Origin: Cadophora sp. MPI-SDFR-AT-0126
Taxonomy: Eukaryota; Ascomycota; Leotiomycetes; Helotiales; Ploettnerulaceae
Direction of reading: 5' to 3'
DNA length: 64,000 bases
Assembly: GCA_020747065.1 (NCBI GenBank)
Contig: JAGMVK010000003.1
Location: 3,038,001 to 3,102,000, forward strand
Below the pieces are notes generated by a model. It saw only the letters and a list, made by a program, of their open reading frames with translations, was not told the origin of the DNA and did not search any database. Positions within the stretch are counted from its first letter, which is position 1. Each line of letters opens with the position of its first letter. A program made the translations under genes and the position numbers. Shown one piece after another: positions 10,634-23,100 of this stretch.

Positions 10634-11572
10634 TCAACCTCGGACCAGTTCGCCTTTCTCCTGCATCTCGTTCAAGACTCTGTCTGCGACTCTGAATGCT
10701 TCCATGCCGGATGGCAGACCACAATACGCACTGTCCGGAAGTCATTAGCTTGTGCCTATTGTCTCATCCTTCGCTCCTGTAGCCCAACCTCTCTTAGGCT
10801 AGCCATTCAGATCATCCAAGATTTGGTGAAGTGAGAAATAGAAGTCGGAAATAACATAATCTTACCTAGCCTGCAGCAACGCCTCTCTAATCTCAACCTC
10901 ACTACATCCATTCCTGACTGCTCCCCGGACATGCGTGCCGAGTTCAGTCCACTTGCTCATCGCTGTTAGCATGACGAGGTTCAGCAGACTTCGGTCGCGG
11001 TGCGAGAGGCCGGGTCGAGTCCAGATCGTCCCCCATGCCGATTCCTGCTGTGCTGTTAGCGCCGCTCCTCCGTCAAAATGATATATGATTTGGTTATTCG
11101 CTTCCGGGTTAGGAATGTAGAAAGAAATACTATGAAGGTAGATAAAATATTGAGCTTACAGTAGCAAACTGTTGCAAGGGCCTCATGAAATGCCCACTTC
11201 CTTTCTCCAGGGCATTCGCTACATAGTCCTCACCGACGACTTTCTTCCGCATCTCCAGGCCTGTTTCGTAAAGAGTTTGATGGGCGGATGTATCCATGTT
11301 GTTCTTGGCGATGGGGACTGAGGAGTCATTTGTATTCTACCTTTGACATTAGTATAGCGAATGATAAGACGGATCAAGATTTTGGGATGGATAGTGAAAA
11401 TCATGGGTATTGACATGGGAAGGAAGCGATTGGTTTGAGACTTGAGAGTGACTGGAGGAGGTTGGGGTAGACGTACGGTAGGACGGAATTGTTCTGTTCC
11501 TGGTGGGTAGAGCTGTGGCGAACCGCAATCGGGACCATATGCCTCGCCTGCTGGGTTACGTGGAAGTGCCAT
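10634..11572 (-). CDS. Carboxymuconolactone decarboxylase (CMD/AhpD-like) family protein
   Basis: Four exons: 11572-11477, 11336-11160, 11044-10866 and 10730-10634; the three introns (140, 115 and 135 bp) are GT-AG and keep frame, giving 182 residues. The exon 3 acceptor could also be 3 bp upstream, adding one codon. Family features are YETGLEMRKKVVGEDYV, then the helix LSHRDRSLLNLVMLTAMSKWTELGTHV and EIREALLQASAYCGLPSGMEAF. This is the fold of 4-carboxymuconolactone decarboxylase, which in bacteria acts in protocatechuate breakdown. Fungal relatives are often annotated as gamma-carboxymuconolactone decarboxylase-like, with unknown substrate. The CxxC of AhpD peroxidases is absent, so a peroxidase role is unlikely. 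A cytosolic enzyme is inferred. Confidence 0.85.
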
Positions 11573-12312
11573 TTTGTGGACTGGCCGTGGTAGGGATCAG
11601 ATCTGATCCGTGTACGTTGATTATTGATCTCCTGTACTAGAAGCTCAGTCCGAACTTCCGAAGGGTGATCTAATCGCAATATCAAGATTGAGCTGGGAGT
11701 CAACCGTATGAGAGAAAGCAAATAGTAGGATGAATGTTTATCCACTATCTCGCAGATGTAACAGGAGGGTTTGCAACGCAAGGGTGGATGTGAGTTGATG
11801 AGGTGGCGTCCCCCTGGTGCGGGGTAACGCCTCCTTACCCCGGATTCTAGCCAACGAGAATAAGGCACTGATCCTGGAAAGGATTGCTTGGTGATGCAAG
11901 CTAGAAACGAGGTTGCACCTTATTTAGACGTCTGTCTCCTTCTCCTCTCCTCTTTTTCATCCTCTCTCTCTCCTCTATCCATCTTCATAATTTGACAGAG
12001 GCTCGAGTCTCCCAACTATGGAGCGTCGTTGATTAGGTATGAAGCAAGGTAAGATGTGAGTGATGCCACTGAGGATTGGGTAAGCCAAGGTAAGTTCAAG
12101 TGCAGCCTGGGAGTATATTCTGCATTCAAAGTCTATGGTCGATCGCTGTCTATGGTTGGCTATCTTACAAGTGTCTGAACACAATTCTCGAACACAGAAA
12201 CGAAATATCACATACAAAACCAACGAGAAATCTACGATCTATCCCCTGTACTAACTCAGGAACTCCAAATTGATCCATCTATCCATCCATCTACCGGGTA
12301 TCATCGGACAAT
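11573..12312. other. Intergenic, with a pyrimidine-rich tract
   Basis: This is the upstream region of the minus-strand CMD gene and the 3' flank of cytochrome c peroxidase. A CT-rich tract at about 11937-11985 (purine-rich on the minus strand) is the only notable feature. The open frames here are not supported. Confidence 0.4.
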
Positions 12313-13596
12313 CTAAGCATTGGTGGGCTTGAACACCATCTTCTCAGCGTTCTCCGCGAAAGGAACACCGAGCTCGAACAGCTTGACGATGACGGCAGAG
12401 AAATCCTTGAAGAACAGGTCGTTGTCCTTGGCGTATTTCTCGACCCATTGCTTGAAAGACTTGTCGGAGACGAGTGCTACGTCGGTGGGAAGCATCATGA
12501 GGGACTTAGTAGTCTTATCCTCAAGCTATGTTTCCTTTTATCAGCCACACTCATTCTTGCTTTCACTTGGACTTGGGCTGTGGAATTTTGGGAGCATGCT
12601 TACCTGCTTAGGACCATTCCACTTCTTCCACTGCCACTTCTCGTTCAACAGAAGATTGTAATAATCGTTCGTCACGACCGTTGGGGAGAAAGTCCATGGG
12701 CCGGTGAAACCGCTACGATCTGTATGGCATCGTCCAAGAGCATGCGCACCGCTCAACGCAACGATCTCCTGGTCATTGAAACCCATTCGATAGAAGATGT
12801 CGCGCAAGTGCTTGTTGCCCTGGGTGGCATCAGGGAGACGTCCATCAGGTGTGCAAGCTGCGATGTCCTTGTCAGAGCGACCTGGGCGGTATGGGATGGC
12901 TGGGCCTTGCATCTCCTGGATGGCGCAGACACCAGCAAGGATCCAGAGGTCGGAGTAGGAGATCCATGGGAATTTCTCTATGGCAGATGTTAGCGTTGAT
13001 CTCGTTCACATCAATCCACATTAGAAGAGTTGTAGGAATGTGTGCATTTTCCCCCACTTACCCTTTACAGGCTCCAAAAAGTCCCTCGCAGCCTTCAATC
13101 CAGCATTTGCACCATGGTCTCCCTCAGGGGCAAATCTCATCGTCGCACCGTTCGACCCTCCAGTCCCTGTCTCCTTATCGAAAGTCCCACTGGCATGCCA
13201 CGCCAACCGCACCAAAACTGGGCCATACGATCCATCATCGTAATCGTCCTTCTCCTCCAAGCGCGCAGCGATCTCATTATACACCTTCTGATAGTCCTCG
13301 AACTTGGGGGTGAAGAGGCCCTTGGTCTCGCCTGAGGATCCGGACAGCAGGCTGCCATTGCCTTGGCTATAGAAGTAGTAGCCTGCTCCGCCTGCGACGG
13401 CGAGAGCTCCTACACCGATGAGGAGACCGGAGGAGGAAGATTTGGTTGGACCTGAGGAGGCATAGCTGCGGCGGGATTGTTGGCGGAATGTTTGGCGGGG
13501 GAGAGTTAATGCTGAACTTCGGGCTGTGGTCTTGAAGGTAGATGCGGAGGGGGCTTTGAATGCTGCGCGAGCAACGTTGCGTGCTGCGGAGGCCAT
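12313..13596 (-). CDS. CCP1: Cytochrome c peroxidase, mitochondrial
   Basis: This haem enzyme reduces H2O2 using cytochrome c in the mitochondrial intermembrane space. Exons are 13596-13062, 12977-12604 and 12525-12313 (introns 84 and 78 bp), giving 373 residues. The N-terminus is Arg/Ala/Ser-rich (a mitochondrial presequence) and is followed by a hydrophobic segment ([18 protein letters not shown], about residues 58-75), matching the two-step sorting signal of the yeast enzyme. Distal-side residues are R130, W133 and H134 in [10 protein letters not shown]. The proximal haem ligand is H257 in [13 protein letters not shown], and W273 in SGFTGPW corresponds to the radical-forming Trp191 of the yeast protein. 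All key residues are intact, so the gene is expected to be active. Confidence 0.97.
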
Positions 13597-15144
13597 GGTG
13601 GCGTGGTGTTGTGTTGATGAAGCTATTGATCTCAGGTAAGGTATTGGCGTAGATAAGCTTGACAGCTATCGATGCTGAACTGTGCGATGAAAGGAACGAT
13701 TAATCGATCAAGATGCGTGAATATGAAAGAGGCAAAGGAAAGTTCGAAGAGTGGGAAAGGAAAGCACGAAAGAGTAGCAAAGACTAATTATTCCTCGGGA
13801 TTCTAAAACAGCTCTCCCACCTGTTCCATCCTGTCGCCAGAAGCCGAGCTGGCAAAAAGCTACGCAAGTCTCCGATACCCACTTCGCCGATTGCAAAATC
13901 AATTCGTAGGCCAAAACATAGAAATCACCCCACTAAATGCAAGCACGTCCTCATTTCAAACCAATCATGTCTGTGATGAAAGAGGTGACCAGATCGGAAG
14001 TGGGATTTGTAAGTGGACCTTTCTGGATCTTTGGATCTTTGGACTCTGAATATTGGCCGTCGCCATTATTGGACTTTGACTCTTGAGTCGTGCAGATATC
14101 AAATCATGTCGTCAAGTTTAATGTGCATTCCGCTTGAAAGAGTAATTGGACCCGAGAATTTTCATAGTCACTTAATCAGGTACAAGTGCGAGGCTGAATA
14201 ATTTTGCTTGGGAGTCATAGGCCTGGGCTCCGATCTGAACTCCGAGGAAAAAGAAAGGCTTGTGGTTGGTCAGCTGTAAATTGAGAGAGTTTGACTGGTG
14301 TACAGTCCGTAATCTGTGAGTAGGTAATCATCCCATGTGAGAAATACAGATTTAGAACAATTTTGGGTCGGTCCGAGGCCTGATAGACTCTGTGACTCGT
14401 AATCGGATCGGGATCAGGACGGTTATCGTTTGGAGTGCCCGCCGGAACCCGGCTAGGGACTTGCCACTTTTGCCCGCCTCATTCAGCTTGTGTGAAAAAG
14501 TGAATGAATGAAAGTCATAAGCCTGTTAGACGATGTCCATGGTTCCCATTCTACTGATCAAGCTGTGCGACTTCTACCGTCATGAGTGTCCTTCGCACCT
14601 AGACACTCAGGTACGAAACGGCTTGCTTGACGCTTAGCCGGTCCTATGGTTCGAGCACTCTTCCCTGAGTTCTGTTTTGTTTTGATATCTATTTTCTCCC
14701 GCTCAAGCTCTAGTCAGTAGAAGTACGATCTGTTGACCTGAACCTCCACAAGGAATTCCTTTGAGGAGAAGCAGCTATTTTGCTTGGGAAACTCATTTAG
14801 AAAGCACTTGAAGTATCTCGGCTTAGCAAGGTTTGGGTAGGTTTCTGATCCTAACAAGTCGTGGAAGCATCCTTTACTCATTGGACAGAAGCAATATTTA
14901 AGCTTGACCAAATTGGATGTATGATAGTTAAATATATCGAGGCAGCTGGGAAAGATGTATATTTTGATGCAAGAGGCGAGAGGAGGGCGATGAACTGACA
15001 CCAGAGCCGTCCCACTTTCGCTTACTAGCTCCCAATCTACACGTGATCCACAATCGGTTCGAACCAACGGAAAACCTCGCGAACTTTTCTCCAGCTTCAA
15101 TCAACGACAATCCACGACAACGCCATCGCCAAACCACAGCAGCA
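13597..15144. other. Intergenic, no supported gene
   Basis: About 1.5 kb between divergent genes, cytochrome c peroxidase (minus) and eL36 (plus). Open frames here are short and without family features. I saw no tRNA-like or repeated sequence. Confidence 0.4.
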
Positions 15145-15758
15145 ATGGCATCCACCAAGACCGAGCGCAGCGGCATCGCCGTCGGCCCAAACAAGGGACA
15201 CGTATGAACCTCCCCCAAATGCAATCACTCCAGCCCGTCTCACCTCTTGGAGGATCTCAATCTTGTTACTGCTCCTCGAGAGTGAGACGACGATTGAAGA
15301 TGGACTCAACGGGCTAACGCTTTATTTCTTGCGGGAAAATAGAAAACAGAGGCACGCGTTGTCAAGCCCCGTATCAGCAGATCCAAGGGAAAGGCTAGCA
15401 AGCGCACCCAATTCGTTCGGGAGATCGTCAAGGAGGTTTCTGGGTATGTTTCTTTCCTTTGCGCATCTTGCGTCTTCATCTTGGGAATCTAGAAAGGCAA
15501 AAAAGATAAACTAATGCATTTTCTGCAGACTCGCACCATACGAGCGTCGTGTCATCGAACTCCTCCGCAACTCCAAGGACAAGCGTGCCCGCAAGCTCGC
15601 AAAGAAGAGAGTACATCTCCCCTCTTTCCCCCCTCCCCAACTCACAACATCCGTACATATATCTAACCATCCAATAGCTCGGTACCTTCGGACGTGCCAA
15701 GGCGAAGGTCGAGGAACTCACCAACGTCATCGCCGAGTCGAGAAGAGCTGGTCACTAA
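15145..15758 (+). CDS. RPL36: 60S ribosomal protein L36 (eL36)
   Basis: Four exons: 15145-15201, 15343-15443, 15529-15610 and 15678-15758; the introns of 141, 85 and 67 bp are GT-AG and the joined frame encodes 106 residues, the usual size for eL36. Diagnostic stretches are [60 protein letters not shown] and the helical tail [18 protein letters not shown]. It is a basic component of the large ribosomal subunit. The first exon ends right after the conserved NKGH, and multiple introns near the 5' end are common in fungal ribosomal protein genes. I looked for an intron-encoded C/D snoRNA and found no convincing boxes. Confidence 0.97.
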
Positions 15759-16461
15759 GCATCTCGCCCGCTTCTCACACCACACCATACCCTCTTACGC
15801 ATTTCGTATACCATCGATCGACACCATCTTCATTCACACTTTGAGAGTCCCAAACAGCGAGCATGGATGGAGGATGGGGAAGCTGGTGGTCTGATTTGGT
15901 TGGCGTTGTATGAATGAATGCTTTGGGTTTGCTGGACAAGATCTACGTGGAACGAAAGTTTCCGCAGCGGTTCTTGAACGGATGCAAAAATGAAAATAAA
16001 AGAAATTCTGCGACTCCATGACCTCTTACAGCATTTGACCTGTGATTTTTGCGCTAACAATTTCTTAAGGACGTTCTGAGACTGTATCTATTGTTCTAAC
16101 TACGTGTGTAATGCCAAGTTGTGTCCACTAGAGGTGCCAGTGGGTTTTTACACTTCGACCTGGTCGATATTTCACATATTGATCTCTCAGTTCGCATACC
16201 CAAGAAATCCGAATATGTCACAAGATCTATATCATTGATACCTACAGCGCATGAAGCTGTTCTTATTAATCTCCTACGCTTAGGCGTTCTATGTTCACAA
16301 TTGCATGCTGAGCGCCCTGACTTCCCAAGCAGATCTAACTCCTCGCTATGTATTCCCAATGCTCAAAAAATGCCGTGTTAACAAGCCATCAAACATCATC
16401 CCAGGTCGTATCTCATAACTAGCTCCAAGGATATCGCCCACTCCATGCCTTCCCTCGTTCC
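15759..16461. other. Intergenic between convergent genes
   Basis: This contains the 3' flanks of eL36 (plus) and the UBX protein (minus). I saw no gene or repeat. Confidence 0.4.
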
Positions 16462-18055
16462 TCACTTCTTCCCGAGCCCCTTGAACCACTTTGGCACACC
16501 ACCCTTACTCTTCCCACCACCTGGATTCTCCTTGCCCTTTCCCTTATCCACACTCGCCTCTCCCGTTCCAGCTCCAACCTCCTCCTTAGGCTCATCCTTC
16601 GGCGGCTCCAAAACAGGTATCTCCTTCGCAGCCTCCACATACTGAGACTTCAGCACGGGTCTCTTCCTCGCCTCTTCACTCGCAGCATCCTCCCAAACGA
16701 AATCAACCAGAACTCGCTCCTCGAACCCCAGATCCCTAATCAGCAGCTTCTCGCTTCTCGGTACAGCTTGTGGACCGGGGTTCTTGTAGACGAGCTTGAA
16801 CGGTTGGGTTTCAGCGGCAATTAAGGCTGTGACGAAGGAGTAGAGACTGTTTCCTGTTTCAGCGGCTGTGAAGGTGGCAACTGTGCTTTGTTGATCGGGG
16901 AAGCGAATTTTTATGGTTACTTGGGTTTTCTTGGCCAGTTTCAAAGCTTTTTCTTGCTCGAGGCGCTCTTGTTCGGCGTCTGAGGGGAGACGCTTATTGA
17001 ATGAGTTTTCTTGCAGGCGGGATTGGTGGAGTTTGGCGTGGGCGACTGTGGGTTCGTAATCGTCTTCATTGTCCGGGCGTAGGGCGGCTTTGGGTGTTGA
17101 GTCTGTAGGTGCAGCATAAACTTGGATGGGCCGTTGATCTGGACCTACAATCTGGGCTTCAGGCGATGATTCTGAGGGAGCCGGCCGCTTGGATGGTGTC
17201 AGTGGTGTTGTTTGTGCATCCTCGCTACCTGGTGCTGCGTCTGCAGAAGGGCGGACTTCCTGACCATCGGTATTGCCCATGTGAACATCTTCAGCTTCGT
17301 TTGATGGAAGCTTTGCAATCGCATCTGTGACCGTTTCTAACTCCTTCTTTGACTCTTTCGACACCTCGTTACTAGGCGCAGCCTCCTCCTTGAAGTACTG
17401 TCCAATCTCCTTCATGGCTTCCTCCAAAGGTTGATCCGTTGCCTTGAAGCCCAGCCTGATAGCCACACTTCCCTGATTGAAACCTAACTGGGCCAAGTTC
17501 TTTTGCAAGCCTCCGAAGTCCGAAAATTCCCGTCCCATTATGTTCAGCGTGGGCATCTCGTAGAATATCCGACCTGCGCCGGTAGCTCCTCCGTTGTCTA
17601 TTTGTGTGATACCACGGGCAGTGAAATTGAGGTTCTGACCTGAGTCTTTCGATTCAAATTTCCGCAAGATGAGCCATAATGTAGTGTCGCTGGGAAACTT
17701 GTCTATCAATCTCCCACCAGGAATAGGTCCCGCCACCGATTCTGGTAACTGGAGAGCTACAGACACGACTGAGGGCGAGCGGGAGGCAACGACGAGCTCG
17801 AGCTTTGCGCCGGGGACGAGACCTGTCTGTCTGTATGGGCTGGACAGTTCGACAAGTTTATTGTTGTGCCTGGGGTTTGTTAGAAGCAATACGGATTGGT
17901 GGGGTACGGAAGTTTTACTTGAGACCGTAGTTGCTAGCTTTGAGATTCAACTTCTTGCAAGCTTGCTCCAGCACATCCGTCATGTATGTCCCCGGGTTGA
18001 CCTTGATCACCGCACGCCTGAAGGAGCTGTCAAGAACTACGACGTTGGACGCCAT
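16462..18055 (-). CDS. UBX-domain protein of the TUG/ASPL (Ubx4) type, Cdc48 adaptor
   Basis: Exon 1 is 18055-17919 and exon 2 is 17869-16462, with a 49-bp phase 2 intron; the product is 514 residues. The N-terminus (VVVLDSSFRRAVIKVNPGTY, then LNLKASNYGLKHNNKLVELS) is a TUG ubiquitin-like domain at about residues 1-80. A second ubiquitin-like stretch may follow. The middle is Glu/Pro/Ser-rich and probably disordered. A UBX domain lies at about 355-437 (KTQVTIKIRFPDQ to ERVLVDFVWED). The tail is Lys/Gly-rich. The yeast relative Ubx4 recruits and modulates Cdc48/p97 in ER-associated degradation. The start lies 629 bp from the divergent proteasome gene, so the neighbour also belongs to the ubiquitin-proteasome system. 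Confidence 0.92.
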
Positions 18056-18684
18056 GGCTCCTAGATGTATGCCTGCCGAAAGTCGCAAGAAAGTCGCAAG
18101 AGGATGTGGGGACTTGGTATTGGTAAATTCAGAAGTCGAATCTGATTGGAATATTATCTGGGACGCCTCGGTACGTGTTCTGCAACAAATACAGGCTGCG
18201 AAGAAGGATGCGTGGCAGAGGACGTTTCTCTAGGCTTCTCGAAGCTTGGTAAGAGTGAAGCGGGCGTGGCGGGGTGTTTTGTCTGTACAATGAAACTCTT
18301 CCACAAAGAATATCTGGCATGAATTTTCTGTAGAAAAGTCGAATTCTTGAAGTGTAAGAATCGAAGATCTTCGCCGAAAGTTCCTGAAACTTTGTCAAAT
18401 CCGATTGTTGGTTTGGCGGGGTTGTATTTGAGAAGTGCAAGGTGGAGTTGAGCTCGCATGCATCTGGTGCCTGGCTACGGCAGAACCTCGGATCTTTATT
18501 GTTCCAGCTGTCGAAGCTCGACAGACGCGCAGCCGTGTCTACCTGCCCTTGCCAATCAATCAACGTCCGAATTTCAAACAGCCAGCCTCATTTCTCTCAA
18601 CATCACTCCGAAGCTCTCACTGCACACGAAAGAGCTGTTTGTTTCTCTAATACCTTGAGATACCCCAAATAGCAATCCATCAAA
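18056..18684. promoter_or_regulatory. Divergent promoter region, UBX adaptor / proteasome beta-3
   Basis: 629 bp between divergent start codons of two ubiquitin-proteasome genes. A short word, TGGCGGGGT, occurs twice in the same orientation near 18267 and 18414. I did not find the yeast Rpn4 site GGTGGCAAA. Confidence 0.45.
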
Positions 18685-19575
18685 ATGGTCAGTGTCCTTC
18701 TCAATCCCAAGCATCGAATCAAACAAGCAGCATAGCTAACAAGTCACCCACAGAGCTCCCCCTTCTCTATCAGTACGTACACATTCGAACACACATGGCT
18801 GTCTATCAGAAAGAAGTCAATCTAATTCACATCTGCAGATGGTGGCGCCTGCGTAGCAATGGTCGGCAAAGACTGCGTAGCCATCGCATGCGATCTCCGA
18901 CTCGGCCTCCAATCCCTCACCGTCTCCAACAACTTCCCCAAGATCTTCTCCTACGGCGACGTCTACCTTGGTCTCACCGGGCTCGCCACAGACGTGTCCA
19001 CAGTCTCCGATCTCTTCCGCTACAAAGTCAACATGTACCGTCTCCGCGAGGAGCGCAACATTTCGCCTTCGACCATGGCCAACCTGGTGAGCAGCAGCCT
19101 GTACGAGAAGCGCTTTGGTCCGTACTTTGTCAGTCCCGTTGTGGCGGGGATCGATCAGAAGAGTGGGAAGCCGTTTATCTGTGGGTTTGATAGTATTGGG
19201 TGCATTGATTTCGCGAAGGACTTTATTGTTAGTGGGACAGCGAGTGATCAGTTGTTTGGTACTTGTGAAGGACTTTGGGAGCCGGATTTGGTAAGCTATT
19301 GAGATCCCCTACTTCTTTCCGTGTTGTTGGACTTGCTGGAGAGCTTCTCTCCGAGCAGATCCTGGGTATCTGGAGCACCATTTTGAGGATTGAGATCATA
19401 GCGATAAGCTGACAAGAGTACCCTCCTACAGGCACCAGAAGATCTCTTCGAGACCATCTCGCAAGCCCTGCTAAACGCTGTCGACAGAGACGCTCTCTCC
19501 GGCTGGGGTGCACACGTCTACATCATCGAGAAAGACAAGGTCACCAAGCGGTTATTGAAGGGCAGACAGGATTAA
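18685..19575 (+). CDS. PUP3: 20S proteasome subunit beta type-3
   Basis: Four coding exons: 18685-18687 (the ATG only), 18754-18772, 18839-19290 and 19432-19575; joined they encode 205 residues, the normal length. Beta-3 is a non-catalytic subunit of the outer-facing beta ring. The sequence shows the beta-subunit fold: [47 protein letters not shown] and [24 protein letters not shown]. It lacks a propeptide and the catalytic N-terminal Thr, as expected for beta-3. The start codon being a separate 3-nt exon is odd; an alternative start in another exon is not available, because exon 2 has no ATG in frame. The splice site after ATG (GTCAGT) and the acceptor ACAG at 18753 are good. Confidence 0.95.
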
Positions 19576-20193
19576 GTGAGCGGTAGAGGGGTGGCATGGT
19601 ATGGCGTTCGTTCAGACGGCGTTTTTACATGGATGTAGGATGGAATGAAGGCTGGGAAGTTAGAGAGAGGGCGAGCAAGCGACAGATTACAGATACAATG
19701 GGCGAGCTGAGAAGCCACAGATTCTTCTGGACTGCTCAATCTGTGCTTGTGTATACTAGATACGGTACGATATTGCATGCATGCATGCATGGCATTGCGG
19801 TGCGGCTCATTAGAGCAAAGGAAAATGATATGACTTGACAAACAATAAATCGTGGTCGAACGATTATATTGATGGATGAACCATTTTAGCATGATATCCA
19901 TGAAACTAACAGTAAGGCAAGGTAACAAGATCATGTAAATATAATTGGAGAATTCTCCGATACTCTAAATCATACGCAGATATATGTTCCAGAACCAAGT
20001 ACATTTATGCAATATTCTATATCTACTTCTCGATGGACATCTAGTACGGTAATTTACAATGCACACACGTGCTCTTTCTTCCCTGCACTGCATCCACTTC
20101 CTCTATTCTGAATAAAGTCTTGAAGTCTCATCTTCACAATGCATACATGCTTAACTCCGTAGACAGACCGTCGAGGTAGAGAGTGTGTCTGGA
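19576..20193. other. Intergenic between convergent genes
   Basis: 3' flanks of the proteasome gene (plus) and the Ca2+ pump (minus). It contains a short GCAT tetranucleotide repeat at 19775-19790 and AT-rich sequence beyond 19900. No gene is seen. Confidence 0.4.
19775..19790. repeat. (GCAT)4 microsatellite
   Basis: Four perfect GCAT units in a row, a short simple repeat that is self-complementary. Confidence 0.8.
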
Positions 20194-23100
20194 TTACTCC
20201 TTCTTAGCTCTAGGTGTTGCAACCTCAGTCTTCTCGATGAAGAGCTGGCGCTCGACGAACTTGAGAAGCTCATCGATTAGACTGTAGGACGTGTTAGTTG
20301 TGTCCTGCGCTCTGGTCCCAGGGGAATTAGGAAGGGGAGAGAACTTACATGACAGGCGCGCTGATGACCAAAACAGCCTGCCACTCATTCCAATTCAGTG
20401 GCAAAATGGAGAACAGGGTCTGTAAGATAGGTGTATAGAGGAGTGCGAAATGTAAAGCCATGGAGAGCGTGATCGCATACACAAGCATCATATTCTCCCA
20501 AAGCGGTAAAGTGAGCAGTGACTCGCTGCTCGACAACGCATTCATGGCATTCAGCATCTCGATGACGACCAAGATAGACAGCGAGACAGTGGATGCGGAC
20601 TTTGCCATGTCGTTGGAGAACATGCTGCACCCGATGTCTGAGAATTGCGAGGAGCATTTGTGGAAGTGCGAGAGCTGGTAGAAGGAGATCTGGGGTCCTT
20701 CGCTGTTGTACATGAACCACCAGGCGTAGCCGGCAACGGTTGCGAGACCGACATACACTCCAATGACCATGTAGCGGAAGAAGAGCCAGCCACCAATGAG
20801 GCGCTCGTCGCGCTTCCTGGGGGCCCGACGCATGATATCGTGATCGGGAGGGTTGAAAGACAGGGCTGTGGCGGGAAGGCCGTCAGTGACGAGGTTGACC
20901 CAGAGAAGTTGGACGGGAATCAGGGCTTCTGGCATGCCGACTGCGGCAGTGAGGAAGATGGATACGACTTCGCCAATGTTGGAGGAGATCAGATAGCGGA
21001 TGAATTGCTGGGTGTTGTTGTAGATGGAGCGGCCTTCCTCGATGGCAACTTCGATCGTTGCGAAGTTGTCATCTGCAAGGACCATATCTGAGGCGAGTTT
21101 GGCTACATCGGTTCCAGATCCCATGGCGACACCAATATCGGCTTTCTTGAGGGCCGGGGCATCGTTAACTCCGTCACCGGTCATGGCAACGACTTCTCCA
21201 GCGGATTGGAGAAGATCAACCAGCTTGGACTTGTGGCTTGGCTCGACTCGGGAAAACAGAGATGCTCTCTTTGCGGCTTCCAATTGTTCGCTTTCGCTGA
21301 GATTTTCGAACTCGCGTCCGGTATAGCTCTTGCCCTTCAGATCCTCGTACTCTCCAAAGACGCCAATTTGGCGACAGATAGTCTCGGCGGTGTTGCGGTT
21401 GTCTCCAGTGATAACGATGACTCTGATTCCTGCTTCCTTGCACTTTCTGATAGATCCGGCAACTTCTGGACGAGGTGGGTCAAGCATTCCAACAAGACCG
21501 AGAAGAGTGAGCTTTTGCTCGAGTTGAGAGTACTGAGCGGTAGATTTGGCGGTCTTCAAGAGTGGGTTTGAAGCAACATCCTCAACACTGGCGAGAGCAA
21601 TGACACGAAGGCCTCTATTGCCATAGTCTACGACCTCTCGCAATAGGAGATCTGTAAGAGCTTTGGTCATGGGTACCTTCTTGCCATTTGCTCCGACCAA
21701 TGTGTGAGTGCAGCGGTCAATAATGCTCTCTGGAGCACCCTTAACGAGTAACTTTTGCTGGTTCTTACTACCAACAAGAACGGACATGCTTTTCCTGTCT
21801 CTAGAAAACTCATAGGTGGCAAGGCGTGGAGCTCTGGCTTCATACCAAGAGCTGGACAGGTGAAGACAGTCTTGAGCGGCGGCGCCAGCACGTTTCTGAT
21901 TTAGCGCAGTGTCTTGGGTACCGATCTTTTCTACGAGAACACGAAGGGCTCCCTCAGTTGGTTCCCCAACGTTTGAGTAAGTGCCAGACTTTGTATCAAA
22001 AGCGAGCTGAGCATCATTACAGAGTGCTGCTACTTCGGCCATTTGGAAGACAGTGCTTGATGAGGCTGCCACATCAGAGACAACTGAGCCCTTGGATGTA
22101 ATGCTTCCTTGAGGAGCAAATGTAGTTCCCTGTACATCAAGCTCTTCCAAATCATTGCCAGCCTCATTAATGTAGACGACCTTGTTGACGCTCATCTGGT
22201 TAGTGGTCAAAGTACCAGTCTTGTCCGAACAGATGACACTACAGCTTCCAAGAGTCTCAACAGATGGCAAACTTCGAACAACAGCGTTCTTAGCAGCCAT
22301 CTTTCTGGTACCGAGGGCTAGACATGTTGTGATGACAACAGCCAGACCTTCTGGAATAGCTGCAACGCCGAGCGAAACCGCGATTTTGAGGTAGTAGATA
22401 GCTCCCTTGGCCCAGCTTCCGTGAGATGGATCATTGAAATGGGGAATATTGATCAGCCAGACAACGATGCAAATGACCGAGATGACCTTTGCCAAAGTGT
22501 CTCCAAAATCGTTGAGCTTCTGCTTCAAAGGCGTAGGTTCCGAGATTTGAGCCGTAATGCTCTCGTGAATATCTCCAATTGCTGTAGATGATCCAGTGAG
22601 CACCACGACAGCAGTAGCATGTCCAGTAACCACCGTAGTTCCGGAGAACAAAATGTTTATCTGATCCTGCTTCACGGCTTTCAAGTCCATGACTGCGTCT
22701 GTATCTTTTCCGACACTCTCACTCTCTCCAGTAAGAATTGCCTGGTCGACATTGAAACTGTTGCTCTGAATAGCCAAGAGTCTGCAATCTGCTGGGATTC
22801 TGTCGCCCACAGCAATTGAAATGATATCTCCAGGGACTAATTCCTCTGCTCGGATCCTGCTTATTTGACCATCTCGGATAACCTTGGCCTCGTTCGCGGA
22901 GTATTCTTGGAGGGCGGCAATTGCTTTCTCGGCGCTGCTTTCTTGCGATACACCGACGACAGCGTTCAGGATCAAAATTGTGAGGATCTGCGTTTGTCAG
23001 TTGGAGGCAGGAAACACTCGGGAAAAGGTAGACTCACAACTGCCGGGTCTACGAAAGCTGTCCATCCCCCACCTTCTTCTAAAAGAGCCAGAACGAAGGA

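Noticed and set aside
15202..15342. Intron-encoded C/D snoRNA in the eL36 gene
   Set aside because: I found no good C box (RTGATGA) paired with a D box (CTGA) at suitable spacing.
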